Below are positions 1-6,776 of a DNA stretch of 9,688 nucleotides, in pieces. Below the pieces are notes generated by a model that saw only the letters and a program-made list of their open reading frames with translations, searched no databases and was not told the DNA's origin. Position 1 is the stretch's first letter, and the number at the start of each line of letters is the position of its first letter. The stretch is from Candidatus Caccocola faecipullorum (GTDB lineage Bacteria > Synergistota > Synergistia > Synergistales > Synergistaceae): assembly GCA_018716365.1 (NCBI GenBank), contig DVKA01000053.1, positions 1 to 9,688 on the forward strand, in the 5' to 3' direction. A program made the translations under genes and the position numbers.

Positions 1-26
1 ATAAAATTTTCAAGGAGGCGTAAATT

Positions 27-566
27 ATGAAAAACGTGACGAAAAAAGTAATGGCGGCGGCTGCCGCGCTCTCGATGCTCGCGGCGGGGACGGCCTTCGC
101 GGCTGACGACGACCAGTATCTCGGCAAGACGCAGGATATAATCCGCGCGGGAACCTACGGCAGCGTGCAGGGACCGGCGCAGTACTTCACCGGTAAGGCG
201 CGCATCGACAACATCTTCCCAGAGAAAGGCCCCGCGAAATTCAGCGGCGCTTATGTAACCTTCGAGCCCGGCGCGCGCTCCAACTGGCACACGCATCAGG
301 TAGGACAGACGCTGGTCGTCACGATGGGCGTATGCCTCACAGGGACATGGGGTGGCGACGTGACGCGCGCCTATCCCGGCGACGTAATCCAATGCCCGCC
401 CGGAGTCAAGCATTGGCACGGAGCTTCGCCCGACGCGGCGATGACGCACGTATCGATATGCCAGTCGGACGACAGCGGCAACGTCGTCAACTGGATGGAG
501 CCCGTCACCGACGAGCAGTATCTCAAAGGATTGTCAAACGAAGGCAAAGCGCAGCCGCGCGGCTAA
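27..566 (+). CDS. Exported cupin-domain protein, Mn-dependent hydroxynitrile-lyase-like type
   Basis: A 179-residue single-domain cupin. A Sec signal peptide is visible: Lys-rich start, Ala/Leu core, and an AFA|A cleavage site after residue 25, so the mature protein should be periplasmic. The metal site reads WHTH...Q at 87-94 (H88, H90, Q94) with a second-motif histidine in PPGVKHWHG (H129 or H131). The usual cupin glutamate is replaced by Gln. This His/His/Gln/His set, together with the CPPGVKHWHG and NWMEPVTDEQY stretches, resembles the small bacterial cupins that include Mn-dependent (R)-hydroxynitrile lyases. Members near flavodoxin and aldo/keto reductase genes are common, but their natural substrates are mostly unknown. 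The start is supported by AAGGAGG at 12-18, eight bases before ATG. The flavodoxin gene follows after 59 bases, probably in the same transcript. The fold and metal site are well supported; lyase activity is not. Confidence 0.88.
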   Translation: MKNVTKKVMAAAAALSMLAAGTAFAADDDQYLGKTQDIIRAGTYGSVQGPAQYFTGKARIDNIFPEKGPAKFSGAYVTFEPGARSNWHTHQVGQTLVVTMGVCLTGTWGGDVTRAYPGDVIQCPPGVKHWHGASPDAAMTHVSICQSDDSGNVVNWMEPVTDEQYLKGLSNEGKAQPRG

Positions 567-625
567 AATATACACGCGCGGCGCGGTTTCGGGAAATTCT
601 GTAAAACTGACGGAGGCTGAATAAA

Positions 626-1204
626 ATGACACTGATGCTGAAAATCTTCAAGGCGGGGATGCTGCCCGCGCTCGCGCTGGCGCTCATGCTCTCGCTCGTA
701 TGCGGCAGGAGCGAGGCGGCGGACAAAGCGCTCGTCGTATACTTCTCGTGGAGCGGCAACACCGAGGCGCTCGCGCAGGAGATACAGGCGCAGACCGGCG
801 CTGACGTCTTCCGCATAGAGACCGCGACGCCCTACCCCGAGAACTACAACGCGACGGTAGACCAGGGACGCGCCGAGCTGCGCGAGAACGCGCGCCCCGC
901 GCTGAAGCAGGCGAAGGTTGAGAACCTCGCGGAATACGACACTGTCTTCATCGGCGCGCCGAACTGGTGGAGCTCGATACCGATGGCGGTAGCTACATTC
1001 CTCGAAGCTAACGACCTGAGCGGAAAGACCGTCGCGCAGTTCCTGACGCACGGAGGCGGCGGAGTCGCGAACTGCGGCCGCGACCTCCAGCGGCTCTGCC
1101 CCGGCGCGAAATTCACCGAAGTCCTCTCCGTCGGCGGCAGCGCGGCGCGCGATGCGGGGGAGGAGGTGACGGAGTGGCTCGCCGCGATAGGCTTCGCAAA
1201 GTAG
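626..1204 (+). CDS. Exported flavodoxin-like protein
   Basis: A 192-residue flavodoxin-family protein expected to bind FMN. The phosphate-binding loop follows the first beta strand: VVYFSWSGNTEALA, with SWSGNT at 41-46. Further flavin-contacting loops are GAPNWWSSIP at 110-119 and THGGGG at 141-146. The N-terminus is a signal peptide (Leu/Ala-rich core at about 11-26), with a likely cleavage at SEA|A after residue 31. This is unusual, since classical flavodoxins are cytoplasmic. C26 sits in LVCG, but the -1 valine makes a lipoprotein box unlikely. GGAGG at 612-616, nine bases upstream, fixes the start. It sits behind the cupin gene, and an 11-bp hairpin follows its stop. A role as extracytoplasmic electron carrier or flavin-dependent reductase is inferred; the electron donor is unknown. 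Confidence 0.9.
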   Translation: MTLMLKIFKAGMLPALALALMLSLVCGRSEAADKALVVYFSWSGNTEALAQEIQAQTGADVFRIETATPYPENYNATVDQGRAELRENARPALKQAKVENLAEYDTVFIGAPNWWSSIPMAVATFLEANDLSGKTVAQFLTHGGGGVANCGRDLQRLCPGAKFTEVLSVGGSAARDAGEEVTEWLAAIGFAK

Positions 1205-1246
1205 CCGCGCGGCGGTAAATCGAAAATTTCATACGTTTGACGCACA

Positions 1247-1273
1247 GGGCCGGAGCGGCGCACGCTCCGGCCC
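1247..1273 (+). terminator. Strong hairpin after the flavodoxin gene, possible terminator
   Basis: A perfect 11-bp GC-rich dyad: GGGCCGGAGCG at 1247-1257 pairs with CGCTCCGGCCC at 1263-1273 around a 5-base loop. It lies 43 bases after the flavodoxin stop. Only a short T-poor tail follows (gttccgcatattt), so it may be a weak or factor-assisted terminator, or a 3'-end-stabilising stem. Because the stem is a perfect dyad it forms in either strand's RNA. Confidence 0.55.
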
Positions 1274-1345
1274 GTTCCGCATATTTGCTGCGTCGGCGCA
1301 AAACGGCGGAAACTCCGCGCGCCTGAGCCGCGCGCCGTGATTCCG

Positions 1346-1371
1346 CGCCGCCGCCGAAAACGGCAGCGGCG
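1346..1371 (+). other. Second GC-rich hairpin in the 1205-1439 intergenic gap
   Basis: CGCCGCCGCCG at 1346-1356 pairs with CGGCAGCGGCG at 1361-1371 over an AAAA loop, with 10 of 11 positions matched. It is preceded by further overlapping GC-rich dyads between about 1304 and 1340 (for example GCGCGC repeated on either side of a short spacer). It ends right at the -35 of the candidate promoter for the downstream reductase gene. It could be a second terminator stem for the cupin-flavodoxin transcript or simply insulating structure. I see no gene in this 235-base gap. Confidence 0.4.
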
Positions 1372-1372
1372 T

Positions 1373-1401
1373 TTGCAAATCGGGCCGAGCGGCGGTATTC
1401 T
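1373..1401 (+). promoter_or_regulatory. Candidate sigma70 promoter for the aldo/keto reductase
   Basis: TTGCAA at 1373-1378 and TATTCT at 1396-1401 are separated by 17 bases, each matching 4 of 6 consensus positions. The spacing and the position 39 bases before the start codon fit, but the boxes are mediocre. Confidence 0.45.
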
Positions 1402-1425
1402 ATGATTGTTTGGAATTTTTGCATC

Positions 1426-1430
1426 GGAGG
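1426..1430 (+). promoter_or_regulatory. Ribosome binding site deciding the TTG start at 1440
   Basis: GGAGG lies nine bases before the TTG at 1440. It is inside the longer open frame that begins with another TTG at 1410, and it directly abuts the in-frame GTG at 1431, so both of those earlier starts are unlikely. Confidence 0.8.
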
Positions 1431-1439
1431 GTGAAAAAT

Positions 1440-2570
1440 TTGAAAAAACTTGGATTCGGCTTCATGCGCCTGCCGTTGACCGACGCGGACGACGTCCGCA
1501 GCATCGACCGCGGACAGCTCGAAAAGATGGTGGATTACTTCCTCGATCACGGTTTCACCTACTTCGACACAGCCTATATGTACCACGAATACACGAGCGA
1601 AGAGGCGCTGCGGACAGCGCTCGTCGAGCGCCACCCTCGTGATTCCTTCACAGTGGCTACAAAGCTGCCGCTCATGCTGCTTGAGAATGAGGGCGATCAG
1701 GAGCGCATCTTCGAGGAACAGCTGAAAAAATGCGGCGTCGAATATTTCGACTACTATCTGCTGCACAACGTCAACACGAACAGCATGGACAAAGTAGAAA
1801 AATTCGACAGCTTCGGCTTCGTGAAGAAGCTTAAGGAACAGGGGCGCGTCCGCCACATCGGCTTCTCATTCCACGACGGCGCGGAAATGCTCGACCGCCT
1901 GCTCGCGGAGCACCCTGAGATGGAATTCGTCCAGCTTCAGGTAAACTACCTCGACTGGGACAACGAAGGCATACAATCGCGCAAATGCCTCGAAACGGCG
2001 CGCCGCCATGGAAAGCCCGTCATCGTCATGGAGCCGGTCAAAGGCGGCTCGCTCGTCGAAATCCCCGACGAGGCGAAGGCGATGTTCGCGGAATGCGCGC
2101 CCGATATGTCTCCGGCGTCGTGGGCCGTGCGCTTCGCCGCCGGGCAGGAGGGCGTCGCGCTCGTACTGAGCGGAATGTCGAGCTTTGAACAGCTTGCCGA
2201 CAACGTAAGCTACATGGAAGATTTCAAGCCGCTGACGGAACGCGAGCTCGAAGTACTCGACCGCGCGAAGGCGGTCATAGCGGCCGCGAAGGCGATCCCG
2301 TGCACCGCCTGCCGCTACTGCGTCGACGGCTGCCCCGTCGAAATCCCGATTCCAGAATATTTCGCGCTCTACAACGCGCACAAACAGACGAAAAAAGGCA
2401 TCTTCGACATACAGACGCTCTACTACAAAAATATGACGAAGACGCGCGCGAAAGCCTCTGACTGCCTGAGCTGCGGCCAATGCGAACGCGCCTGCCCGCA
2501 GCACATAAAAGTTATAGAGGGGCTGAAAGAAGTCGCCGCCGCGTTCGAGCCGAAAGAAGAGAAAAAATAG
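1440..2570 (+). CDS. Aldo/keto reductase with C-terminal double [4Fe-4S] ferredoxin-like domain
   Basis: A 376-residue cytoplasmic oxidoreductase of the iron-sulfur aldo/keto reductase group (COG1453-like). The AKR barrel (about 1-280) keeps the catalytic tetrad: D43 and Y48 in YFDTAYMY, K75 in VATKLP and H109 in YLLHN. The C-terminal part carries two CxxCxxCxxxCP motifs, C288/C291/C294/C298 and C342/C345/C348/C352, expected to hold two [4Fe-4S] clusters. Electrons may therefore pass between clusters and a substrate or flavin partner instead of, or besides, NAD(P)H. I start it at TTG 1440 (MKKLGFGFMRLPL, typical of the family) because of the Shine-Dalgarno site at 1426-1430. No signal peptide is present, unlike the cupin and flavodoxin genes upstream. 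The specific substrate cannot be read from sequence. Family assignment is very secure. Confidence 0.96.
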   Translation: MKKLGFGFMRLPLTDADDVRSIDRGQLEKMVDYFLDHGFTYFDTAYMYHEYTSEEALRTALVERHPRDSFTVATKLPLMLLENEGDQERIFEEQLKKCGVEYFDYYLLHNVNTNSMDKVEKFDSFGFVKKLKEQGRVRHIGFSFHDGAEMLDRLLAEHPEMEFVQLQVNYLDWDNEGIQSRKCLETARRHGKPVIVMEPVKGGSLVEIPDEAKAMFAECAPDMSPASWAVRFAAGQEGVALVLSGMSSFEQLADNVSYMEDFKPLTERELEVLDRAKAVIAAAKAIPCTACRYCVDGCPVEIPIPEYFALYNAHKQTKKGIFDIQTLYYKNMTKTRAKASDCLSCGQCERACPQHIKVIEGLKEVAAAFEPKEEKK

Positions 2571-2614
2571 GGCGTACCGCGCGCTCCGGCGCGCCGCGAA
2601 GATGTAGTGATAGT

Positions 2615-2654
2615 AAAAAGCCGCCGGAGCTTCGCCCGCTCCGTCTGCTTTTTT
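2615..2654. terminator. Bidirectional terminator between convergent genes
   Basis: A near-symmetrical element: AAAAAGC, a short internal loop, GGAGC (2626-2630), a 7-base loop, GCTCC (2638-2642), a short internal loop, then GCTTTTTT. It has a T-run on the + strand and an A-run on the other side, so it can end both the reductase transcript (+) and the protease transcript (-). Two C-U mismatches interrupt the 11-position stem. Confidence 0.8.
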
Positions 2655-2655
2655 G

Positions 2656-4923
2656 TTATTTCTTTTTCCGCAGGACGAACGGCAGAGCCGCGAGCGCGAA
2701 GATCGCCGCTGCGCTGTGGGCCGCGGAGCAGCCTCCGCCTCCGCTGTTTGAGGCTGTAGGCGCGGGCTGCGGCTCGGGCGTTTTGAGGGTTACTATCGCG
2801 GTCGGGTCGGTTATTATGCCCCCAGTCTTGTCGAGGTCGTAATCGCCGTTGTCGGCGATATAGAGCGTGATTATATATTTCTTTTCCGCGTCGAAGTGGC
2901 CGGAGAGAGTTGCGCCGTCCGCCTCCGTTACCGTGAACGTCCCGTCCGCGGGCGATGCGCCTGCTTCTTTGTATTCGAGCGCCGTGCCGTCGGGGAAGAC
3001 CTTGCAGACCGCCACATCGGCGAGAGTGCTGCCGTCGCCGAAGGCTTCGCCAGACACCGCGAATGCCACGGCTCCAAGGCTGTTCTGCTTAAGTTCGTCA
3101 CTCTCTGCTGTGAAGACGGGGAAGAGCGAGATCCCGCTCACCGTTTTGTCCGCGCGGATATTTTTGACGGCGCTCTTGGTTATTCCTGCGTCAAGATAGA
3201 ACATGTTGTCAACCTCACGCAGCTCGTCCTTGTCGAAAATTTTGCCGAGTGCGGTTCCATCTGTCGCAATCTGCGCGTATACCGGCGTAACGTTTTCGGG
3301 CGTCTCGCTTGGCTGTTCAGGTTCCACCGCCTCGGCGTAGCCGTTCCACGCTTCGTATGCGTCGAGCGCGCCGTGGGCCGAGTAGCCCTCTTTTGCAATA
3401 CTGCCGTTCGCGCCGTCGAGAATCAGCTGTTTTATCTCAGTCGCGCTCTTTTCTGGGAACATCGACGCAAGCAGCGCCGCCGTCCCCGTTACGTGCGGCG
3501 CTGCCATTGACGTGCCGTCTATGGAAATATAGCCGGAAGCGTCGAAAGTCTCTTGGGCAAGCAGCTTTTTCGTGCGGCAGGTTGAGTATATAGCCGTGCC
3601 GGGCGCGAAGACATCTACCCACTTGCCGCTTGCGCTGTAATCGCTGTACCCGAGGCCGCCGTTGTCCGGTGTGTCGGGCAGTATCGAGCCGTCAGCATTT
3701 TGCATCAATGCGCCAACGGCTATCGTGTTTTCATATCTGAAAGCGGCGGGGTAGAAACGTTGTCCGGGGAATTTCGCTGAGTCGTCGATGTCCTGCCCGT
3801 TGTTGCCGGCCGCCATACACACCACAATGCCGGCTTCGCTGAGTTCTTTTATCTTGTAATCGTATGGACTGCCTTCCATCTTTGACGGCGAGAACCAATC
3901 GCCGAGTGAGAGGTTCGCTGCGCGGATGTTGACGCCCGCGCGCTTCGCGGCTATGACGAAGTCTATTCCGCGTATAATGTCGCTGGTCTCCGCGCCGTTC
4001 CCACCCAATATGCTGTATGAGAAGACATTGACCGCCAGTATGTGCACGTTCCAGTTTATTCCGGCAATGCCGCAATTGTTGTTCCCAACTGCGCCGATTA
4101 TGCCCGCGACGTGCGCGCCGTGTCCCGTCACGTCGCCTATTCGGCTCATCTCTTCGGCTTTGCCGGAATCTATGTACCCCTGTTCGTCCTCGTCGCCCTG
4201 CATCGTCGGCAGCGGGCCGACTGGCACCCCGTCGAAAATTTCATTGCCGAAGATGGCGCTTATCGATGTATGGAACCACGCGCCGTGGCTTCCCGCCAGC
4301 GGCACTTCGCCGGTGAGCATGTCGGGATCTTCTGCAATTATAGCCTTCGCCGTCTCTTCGTCGAATGTGTACATGTTCGGCGCAATGTCGGGATGATCGT
4401 ATATCACTCCTGTATCTATCACTGCGACGACGACTTCATCCGAGCCTGTACCCTGCTTCCAGAGTCCCGGCGCGTGTATCGCCGCGGGGCCCCATTGGCG
4501 GCTCCATTCTGTGTCGTTCGGCGTCACGGCCTGAGTATGCATTATGTAGTTCGGCATCGCGCTGACGACGTCCGGCTCGGCGCGCAGCTTTTCTATAAAT
4601 TCTTCGGTAGTCAGCCCGTTTGGTGCGCGCAGGTGCGCTACCGCCAGCGTTTCGCTTTGCGCTGGAACTGTGCGGGCTGCGGCGTTCGCCGGTGTTTCGC
4701 GTCCTTTTATCGGATTGAAATACTGTATGACGAAGCCGCCCGCCGGGCCGCCGCCGTCCTGTGCAGCGTTTCTTGCGCGAGCCGCTGCCGGAACGGACGA
4801 ACCGCCGCGCATTACGACGATGGCCTCGCCTTCGACATAGCGCGGCGTCTCTTCTGCGCGCGCCGGAAGAGCGAAGGACGAGAGGGCGAGCACAAGCGCG
4901 GCGATAAAAATTTTCAGTTTCAT
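2656..4923 (-). CDS. Secreted subtilisin-like (S8) serine protease with Synergist-CTERM tail
   Basis: A 755-residue secreted protease. Parts in order: signal peptide (cleavage near ARA|E, residue 23); an inhibitor-like propeptide (about 28-130, with a TTEEFIEKL...VVSAMPNY stretch); S8 catalytic domain (about 140-525); a C-terminal extension with beta-rich look; and a sorting tail. The triad is visible: D170 in AVIDTG, H268 in GHGAHVAG, S472 in DGTSMAAPH, with oxyanion N374 in AAGNNG. D170 and H268 are 98 residues apart, against about 32 in subtilisin, so there is an insertion at about 185-262. The end (GGGGCSAA at 728-735, a hydrophobic stretch, RKKK) matches the Synergist-CTERM signal, implying processing and surface anchoring. 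The start is ATG 4923, because the TTG at 4938 lies inside the Shine-Dalgarno region. Codon choice looks less strongly GC3-biased than its neighbours, judged by eye. The physiological substrate is unknown. Confidence 0.95.
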   Translation of the reverse strand: MKLKIFIAALVLALSSFALPARAEETPRYVEGEAIVVMRGGSSVPAAARARNAAQDGGGPAGGFVIQYFNPIKGRETPANAAARTVPAQSETLAVAHLRAPNGLTTEEFIEKLRAEPDVVSAMPNYIMHTQAVTPNDTEWSRQWGPAAIHAPGLWKQGTGSDEVVVAVIDTGVIYDHPDIAPNMYTFDEETAKAIIAEDPDMLTGEVPLAGSHGAWFHTSISAIFGNEIFDGVPVGPLPTMQGDEDEQGYIDSGKAEEMSRIGDVTGHGAHVAGIIGAVGNNNCGIAGINWNVHILAVNVFSYSILGGNGAETSDIIRGIDFVIAAKRAGVNIRAANLSLGDWFSPSKMEGSPYDYKIKELSEAGIVVCMAAGNNGQDIDDSAKFPGQRFYPAAFRYENTIAVGALMQNADGSILPDTPDNGGLGYSDYSASGKWVDVFAPGTAIYSTCRTKKLLAQETFDASGYISIDGTSMAAPHVTGTAALLASMFPEKSATEIKQLILDGANGSIAKEGYSAHGALDAYEAWNGYAEAVEPEQPSETPENVTPVYAQIATDGTALGKIFDKDELREVDNMFYLDAGITKSAVKNIRADKTVSGISLFPVFTAESDELKQNSLGAVAFAVSGEAFGDGSTLADVAVCKVFPDGTALEYKEAGASPADGTFTVTEADGATLSGHFDAEKKYIITLYIADNGDYDLDKTGGIITDPTAIVTLKTPEPQPAPTASNSGGGGCSAAHSAAAIFALAALPFVLRKKK

Positions 4924-4931
4924 GGGGTCGG

Positions 4932-4936
4932 CCTCC
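4932..4936 (-). promoter_or_regulatory. Ribosome binding site deciding the ATG 4923 start of the protease
   Basis: GGAGG on the minus strand, eight bases before ATG at 4923. The upstream in-frame TTG at 4938 overlaps this site, so that longer form would have no usable binding site of its own. Confidence 0.85.
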
Positions 4937-4939
4937 AAA

Positions 4940-4976
4940 TAAAAATTAAGCGGCTCTCACGCATTTGCGAAGCCGC
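4940..4976 (-). terminator. Terminator-like hairpin after the ABC importer operon
   Basis: On the minus strand GCGGCT (4976-4971) pairs with AGCCGC (4955-4950), and an inner CGCA/TGCG stem (4969-4960) closes a small loop. TTAATTTTTATTT follows. This suits the end of the importer transcript, 46 bases past the binding-protein stop. It also lies between the protease promoter and the protease start, so it may double as the 5' hairpin of the protease mRNA. Confidence 0.7.
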
Positions 4977-4982
4977 CTGTAA

Positions 4983-5010
4983 ATTAGCATTATTTTTGAA
5001 TTCGTGTCAA
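4983..5010 (-). promoter_or_regulatory. Candidate sigma70 promoter for the S8 protease
   Basis: A perfect -35 TTGACA (minus strand, 5010-5005) is followed by GCTAAT (4988-4983, spacer 16) or TAATTT (4986-4981, spacer 18). The -35 begins 12 bases past the binding-protein stop codon. The predicted start of transcription falls near 4976, at the foot of the hairpin. Confidence 0.55.
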
Positions 5011-5021
5011 GGCGCGCGGCT

Positions 5022-5963
5022 TTATTTCTCCGCGAAGATTTCGGGGTAGAAGCCTGCGGCGAGACGTTCCACGGCGTAGGCCATGCGCGCGCCGGGGAGG
5101 ACGCTTTCGAGCGTTATCGTGACGAAGCGCTCGTTTTTGACGCAGTCGAGCTGCGAGAGCGCGCCGTTGGCCTTTATCTCCGCGATCTTCGCCTCTATCG
5201 AGGGCGAGTCGTAGTCATGTATCACGATGATCTGCGGATCACGTGCTACGGCCTCTTCGTAACTGACCGTAACCCACTGCTTGCCCTTTAAATCGTCGAA
5301 GATATTTTTTCCGCCCGCGCGCTCGATTAGCAGGCTTTCGAAGTTTTCACCCGAGCAGGTGAATATTCCGCTGCTGCCGCTGTCGTAGACGAGTACGCGC
5401 AAAGGCTCGCGTCCCTTGATTTTGTCGGCTGCGGCCTTCATGCGCCGCTCCTGTTCTTTTATAAACTCTTCTGCGCGCGCCTCGATTTTGAAAATTTTAC
5501 CTATGTCTCGGATTTCTTTGTAGGCCTCGTCGAAGTTCGACGCGCGTTCGACGAGGACGTTCATGCCGTTTTCTTCAAGCTCCGCTATGTCGAGTCCGCC
5601 GTCGCCGAACTCCCAGTCGATGCCGTAGACGAAGTCCGCGCCGCTCGTCAGCACCGCCTCGCGCGTCGCGCTGCCGTAGTTCAGCTCGGGAACCTTCGCG
5701 TAATCCGCGGCGTATTCGGGCAGCGGGCCGCGGCTGTGGTTGTCGAGCGTGTTGCCTGCGATTTTTCCGCCGAGGCCGAGCGCGATGAACAGCTCCGTGC
5801 AGTTCGGGCCGAAGGTCAGAACCTTCTGCGGCATAGCGGTTACAGTTACTTTCCTGCCGTAGTCGTCCACCGTCACTGGCGCGTAGTCAGCCGCCTGCAC
5901 AGCAGGATGCGCGGCGAAGGTTAAGGCGAGCGCCGCAAGCGCGGCGAAGATTTGCTTTTTCAT
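5022..5963 (-). CDS. ABC importer substrate-binding protein, siderophore/haem/corrinoid type
   Basis: A 313-residue periplasmic binding protein of the class III (BtuF/FhuD/FecB-like) fold. The signal peptide ends at VQA|A after residue 24. There is no lipobox Cys, so the protein should be soluble in the periplasm. Lobe 1 starts with the family-typical KVLTFGPNCTELFIALGLGGKIAG (47-70). A long charged helix around 150-184 is the rigid linker, and lobe 2 begins at PLRVLVYDSGSSGIFTC (187-203). It should capture a metal chelate and deliver it to the permease encoded upstream. The sequence does not settle siderophore versus haem or cobamide. It is the last gene of the operon, 24 bases after the ATPase stop. 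GGAGG at 5976-5972 with 8-base spacing supports the ATG at 5963. A terminator-like hairpin follows at 4976-4940. Confidence 0.93.
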   Translation of the reverse strand: MKKQIFAALAALALTFAAHPAVQAADYAPVTVDDYGRKVTVTAMPQKVLTFGPNCTELFIALGLGGKIAGNTLDNHSRGPLPEYAADYAKVPELNYGSATREAVLTSGADFVYGIDWEFGDGGLDIAELEENGMNVLVERASNFDEAYKEIRDIGKIFKIEARAEEFIKEQERRMKAAADKIKGREPLRVLVYDSGSSGIFTCSGENFESLLIERAGGKNIFDDLKGKQWVTVSYEEAVARDPQIIVIHDYDSPSIEAKIAEIKANGALSQLDCVKNERFVTITLESVLPGARMAYAVERLAAGFYPEIFAEK

Positions 5964-5971
5964 CGAGAATT

Positions 5972-5987
5972 CCTCCGTTTGCGGAAA
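5972..5987 (-). promoter_or_regulatory. Small hairpin covering the Shine-Dalgarno site of the binding-protein gene
   Basis: On the minus strand TTTCCG, loop CAAA, CGGAGG folds into a 6-bp stem (four Watson-Crick and two G-U pairs). It buries the whole GGAGG of the binding-protein gene between the ATPase stop and the ATG. It could tune translation or protect the message; at this length it may also be chance. Confidence 0.35.
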
Positions 5988-6776
5988 TTATTTACTTTTA
6001 TCAAGCGCCCATTCGGGCAGGTATGTGACGGCGGGCCTGTGCGTCGCGGGGTGGAGCTCCGCCTCGGCGGTCACGCCGTAGACCTCGCGTATCAGCGCGG
6101 GCGTCAGCAGCTCCGCGGGCGTCCCCTCGCGGAATACGCGCCCCGCCTTCATCACGTAGAGCCTGTCGCAGTAGAGCGAGGCCATATTCAGGTCGTGAAT
6201 CGCGGCTATGACGGTGAGGTTCAGCCGCTTGATGAAGTCGAAGATGTCGAGCTGGCAGCTCACGTCGAGGTGGTTCGTCGGCTCGTCGAGTATCAGGAAG
6301 TCCGTTTGCTGCGCTATCGCGCGCGCTATCAGCACGCGCTGCTTTTCGCCGCCCGAGAGGCAGGAATAGCGGCGGTGCGCCTCCCCGGCCATGCCGACGT
6401 GCTCCAGCGCGTGCGCGACTATGCGCTCGTCCTCGGCGGTGTCCCTGTCGAAAAATCTCTTGTACGGGCTGCGTCCCATCGCTACGATGTCGCGGACGCT
6501 GAACTCGAAGAGCACGTCGTTCTCCTGGCCGACGACCGCCGTGCGCCGCGCCGTCTCGCGGTAGCTCAGCCTTGAAACGTCCTCGCCGTCGAAGAGGATA
6601 GTCCCGCGCTGCGGCTTTATCGCGCGGTAGAGGCATTTCAGCAGCGTCGACTTGCCGCTACCGTTCGGCCCTATAATGCCGACGAACTCGCCGCGCTCAG
6701 CGAAGAGCGACGCCTCCTCGACCGCCTGCCCGCGTCCGTAGGAGTAGCAGAGGCCGCGCGCCTCGACGCGCTTCAT
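5988..6776 (-). CDS. ABC importer ATP-binding protein (FecE/BtuD-like)
   Basis: A 262-residue cytoplasmic ATPase that powers the importer. All motifs are intact: Walker A GPNGSGKST (36-44), Q-loop Gln84 in VVGQEN, signature LSGGEKQR (140-147), Walker B LILDEP (161-166, D164/E165), D-loop NHLD, and switch His194 in AAIHDLN. The FecE/BtuD signs include the Walker-B-following THLD-like TNHLD, GRSPYKRFF and the C-terminal TPALIREVYGV. The start is ATG 6776, which overlaps the permease TGA as ATGA, a usual sign of translational coupling. The frame stays open to an ATG at 6812, but that would overlap the permease by 40 bases and add an odd Ala/Arg-rich N-terminus. A G-rich stretch just upstream (around 6784-6791) may serve as ribosome binding site. 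Confidence 0.97.
   Translation of the reverse strand: MKRVEARGLCYSYGRGQAVEEASLFAERGEFVGIIGPNGSGKSTLLKCLYRAIKPQRGTILFDGEDVSRLSYRETARRTAVVGQENDVLFEFSVRDIVAMGRSPYKRFFDRDTAEDERIVAHALEHVGMAGEAHRRYSCLSGGEKQRVLIARAIAQQTDFLILDEPTNHLDVSCQLDIFDFIKRLNLTVIAAIHDLNMASLYCDRLYVMKAGRVFREGTPAELLTPALIREVYGVTAEAELHPATHRPAVTYLPEWALDKSK

Noticed and set aside
695..720. Lipoprotein box at Cys26 of the flavodoxin-like protein
   Set aside because: LSLVC has valine at -1 where Gly, Ala or Ser is required. A type I cleavage at SEA|A fits better.
4042..5049. 335-codon open frame on the + strand opposite the S8 protease
   Set aside because: Antisense to the catalytic and signal-peptide coding region, Arg/Cys-rich translation, no motif.
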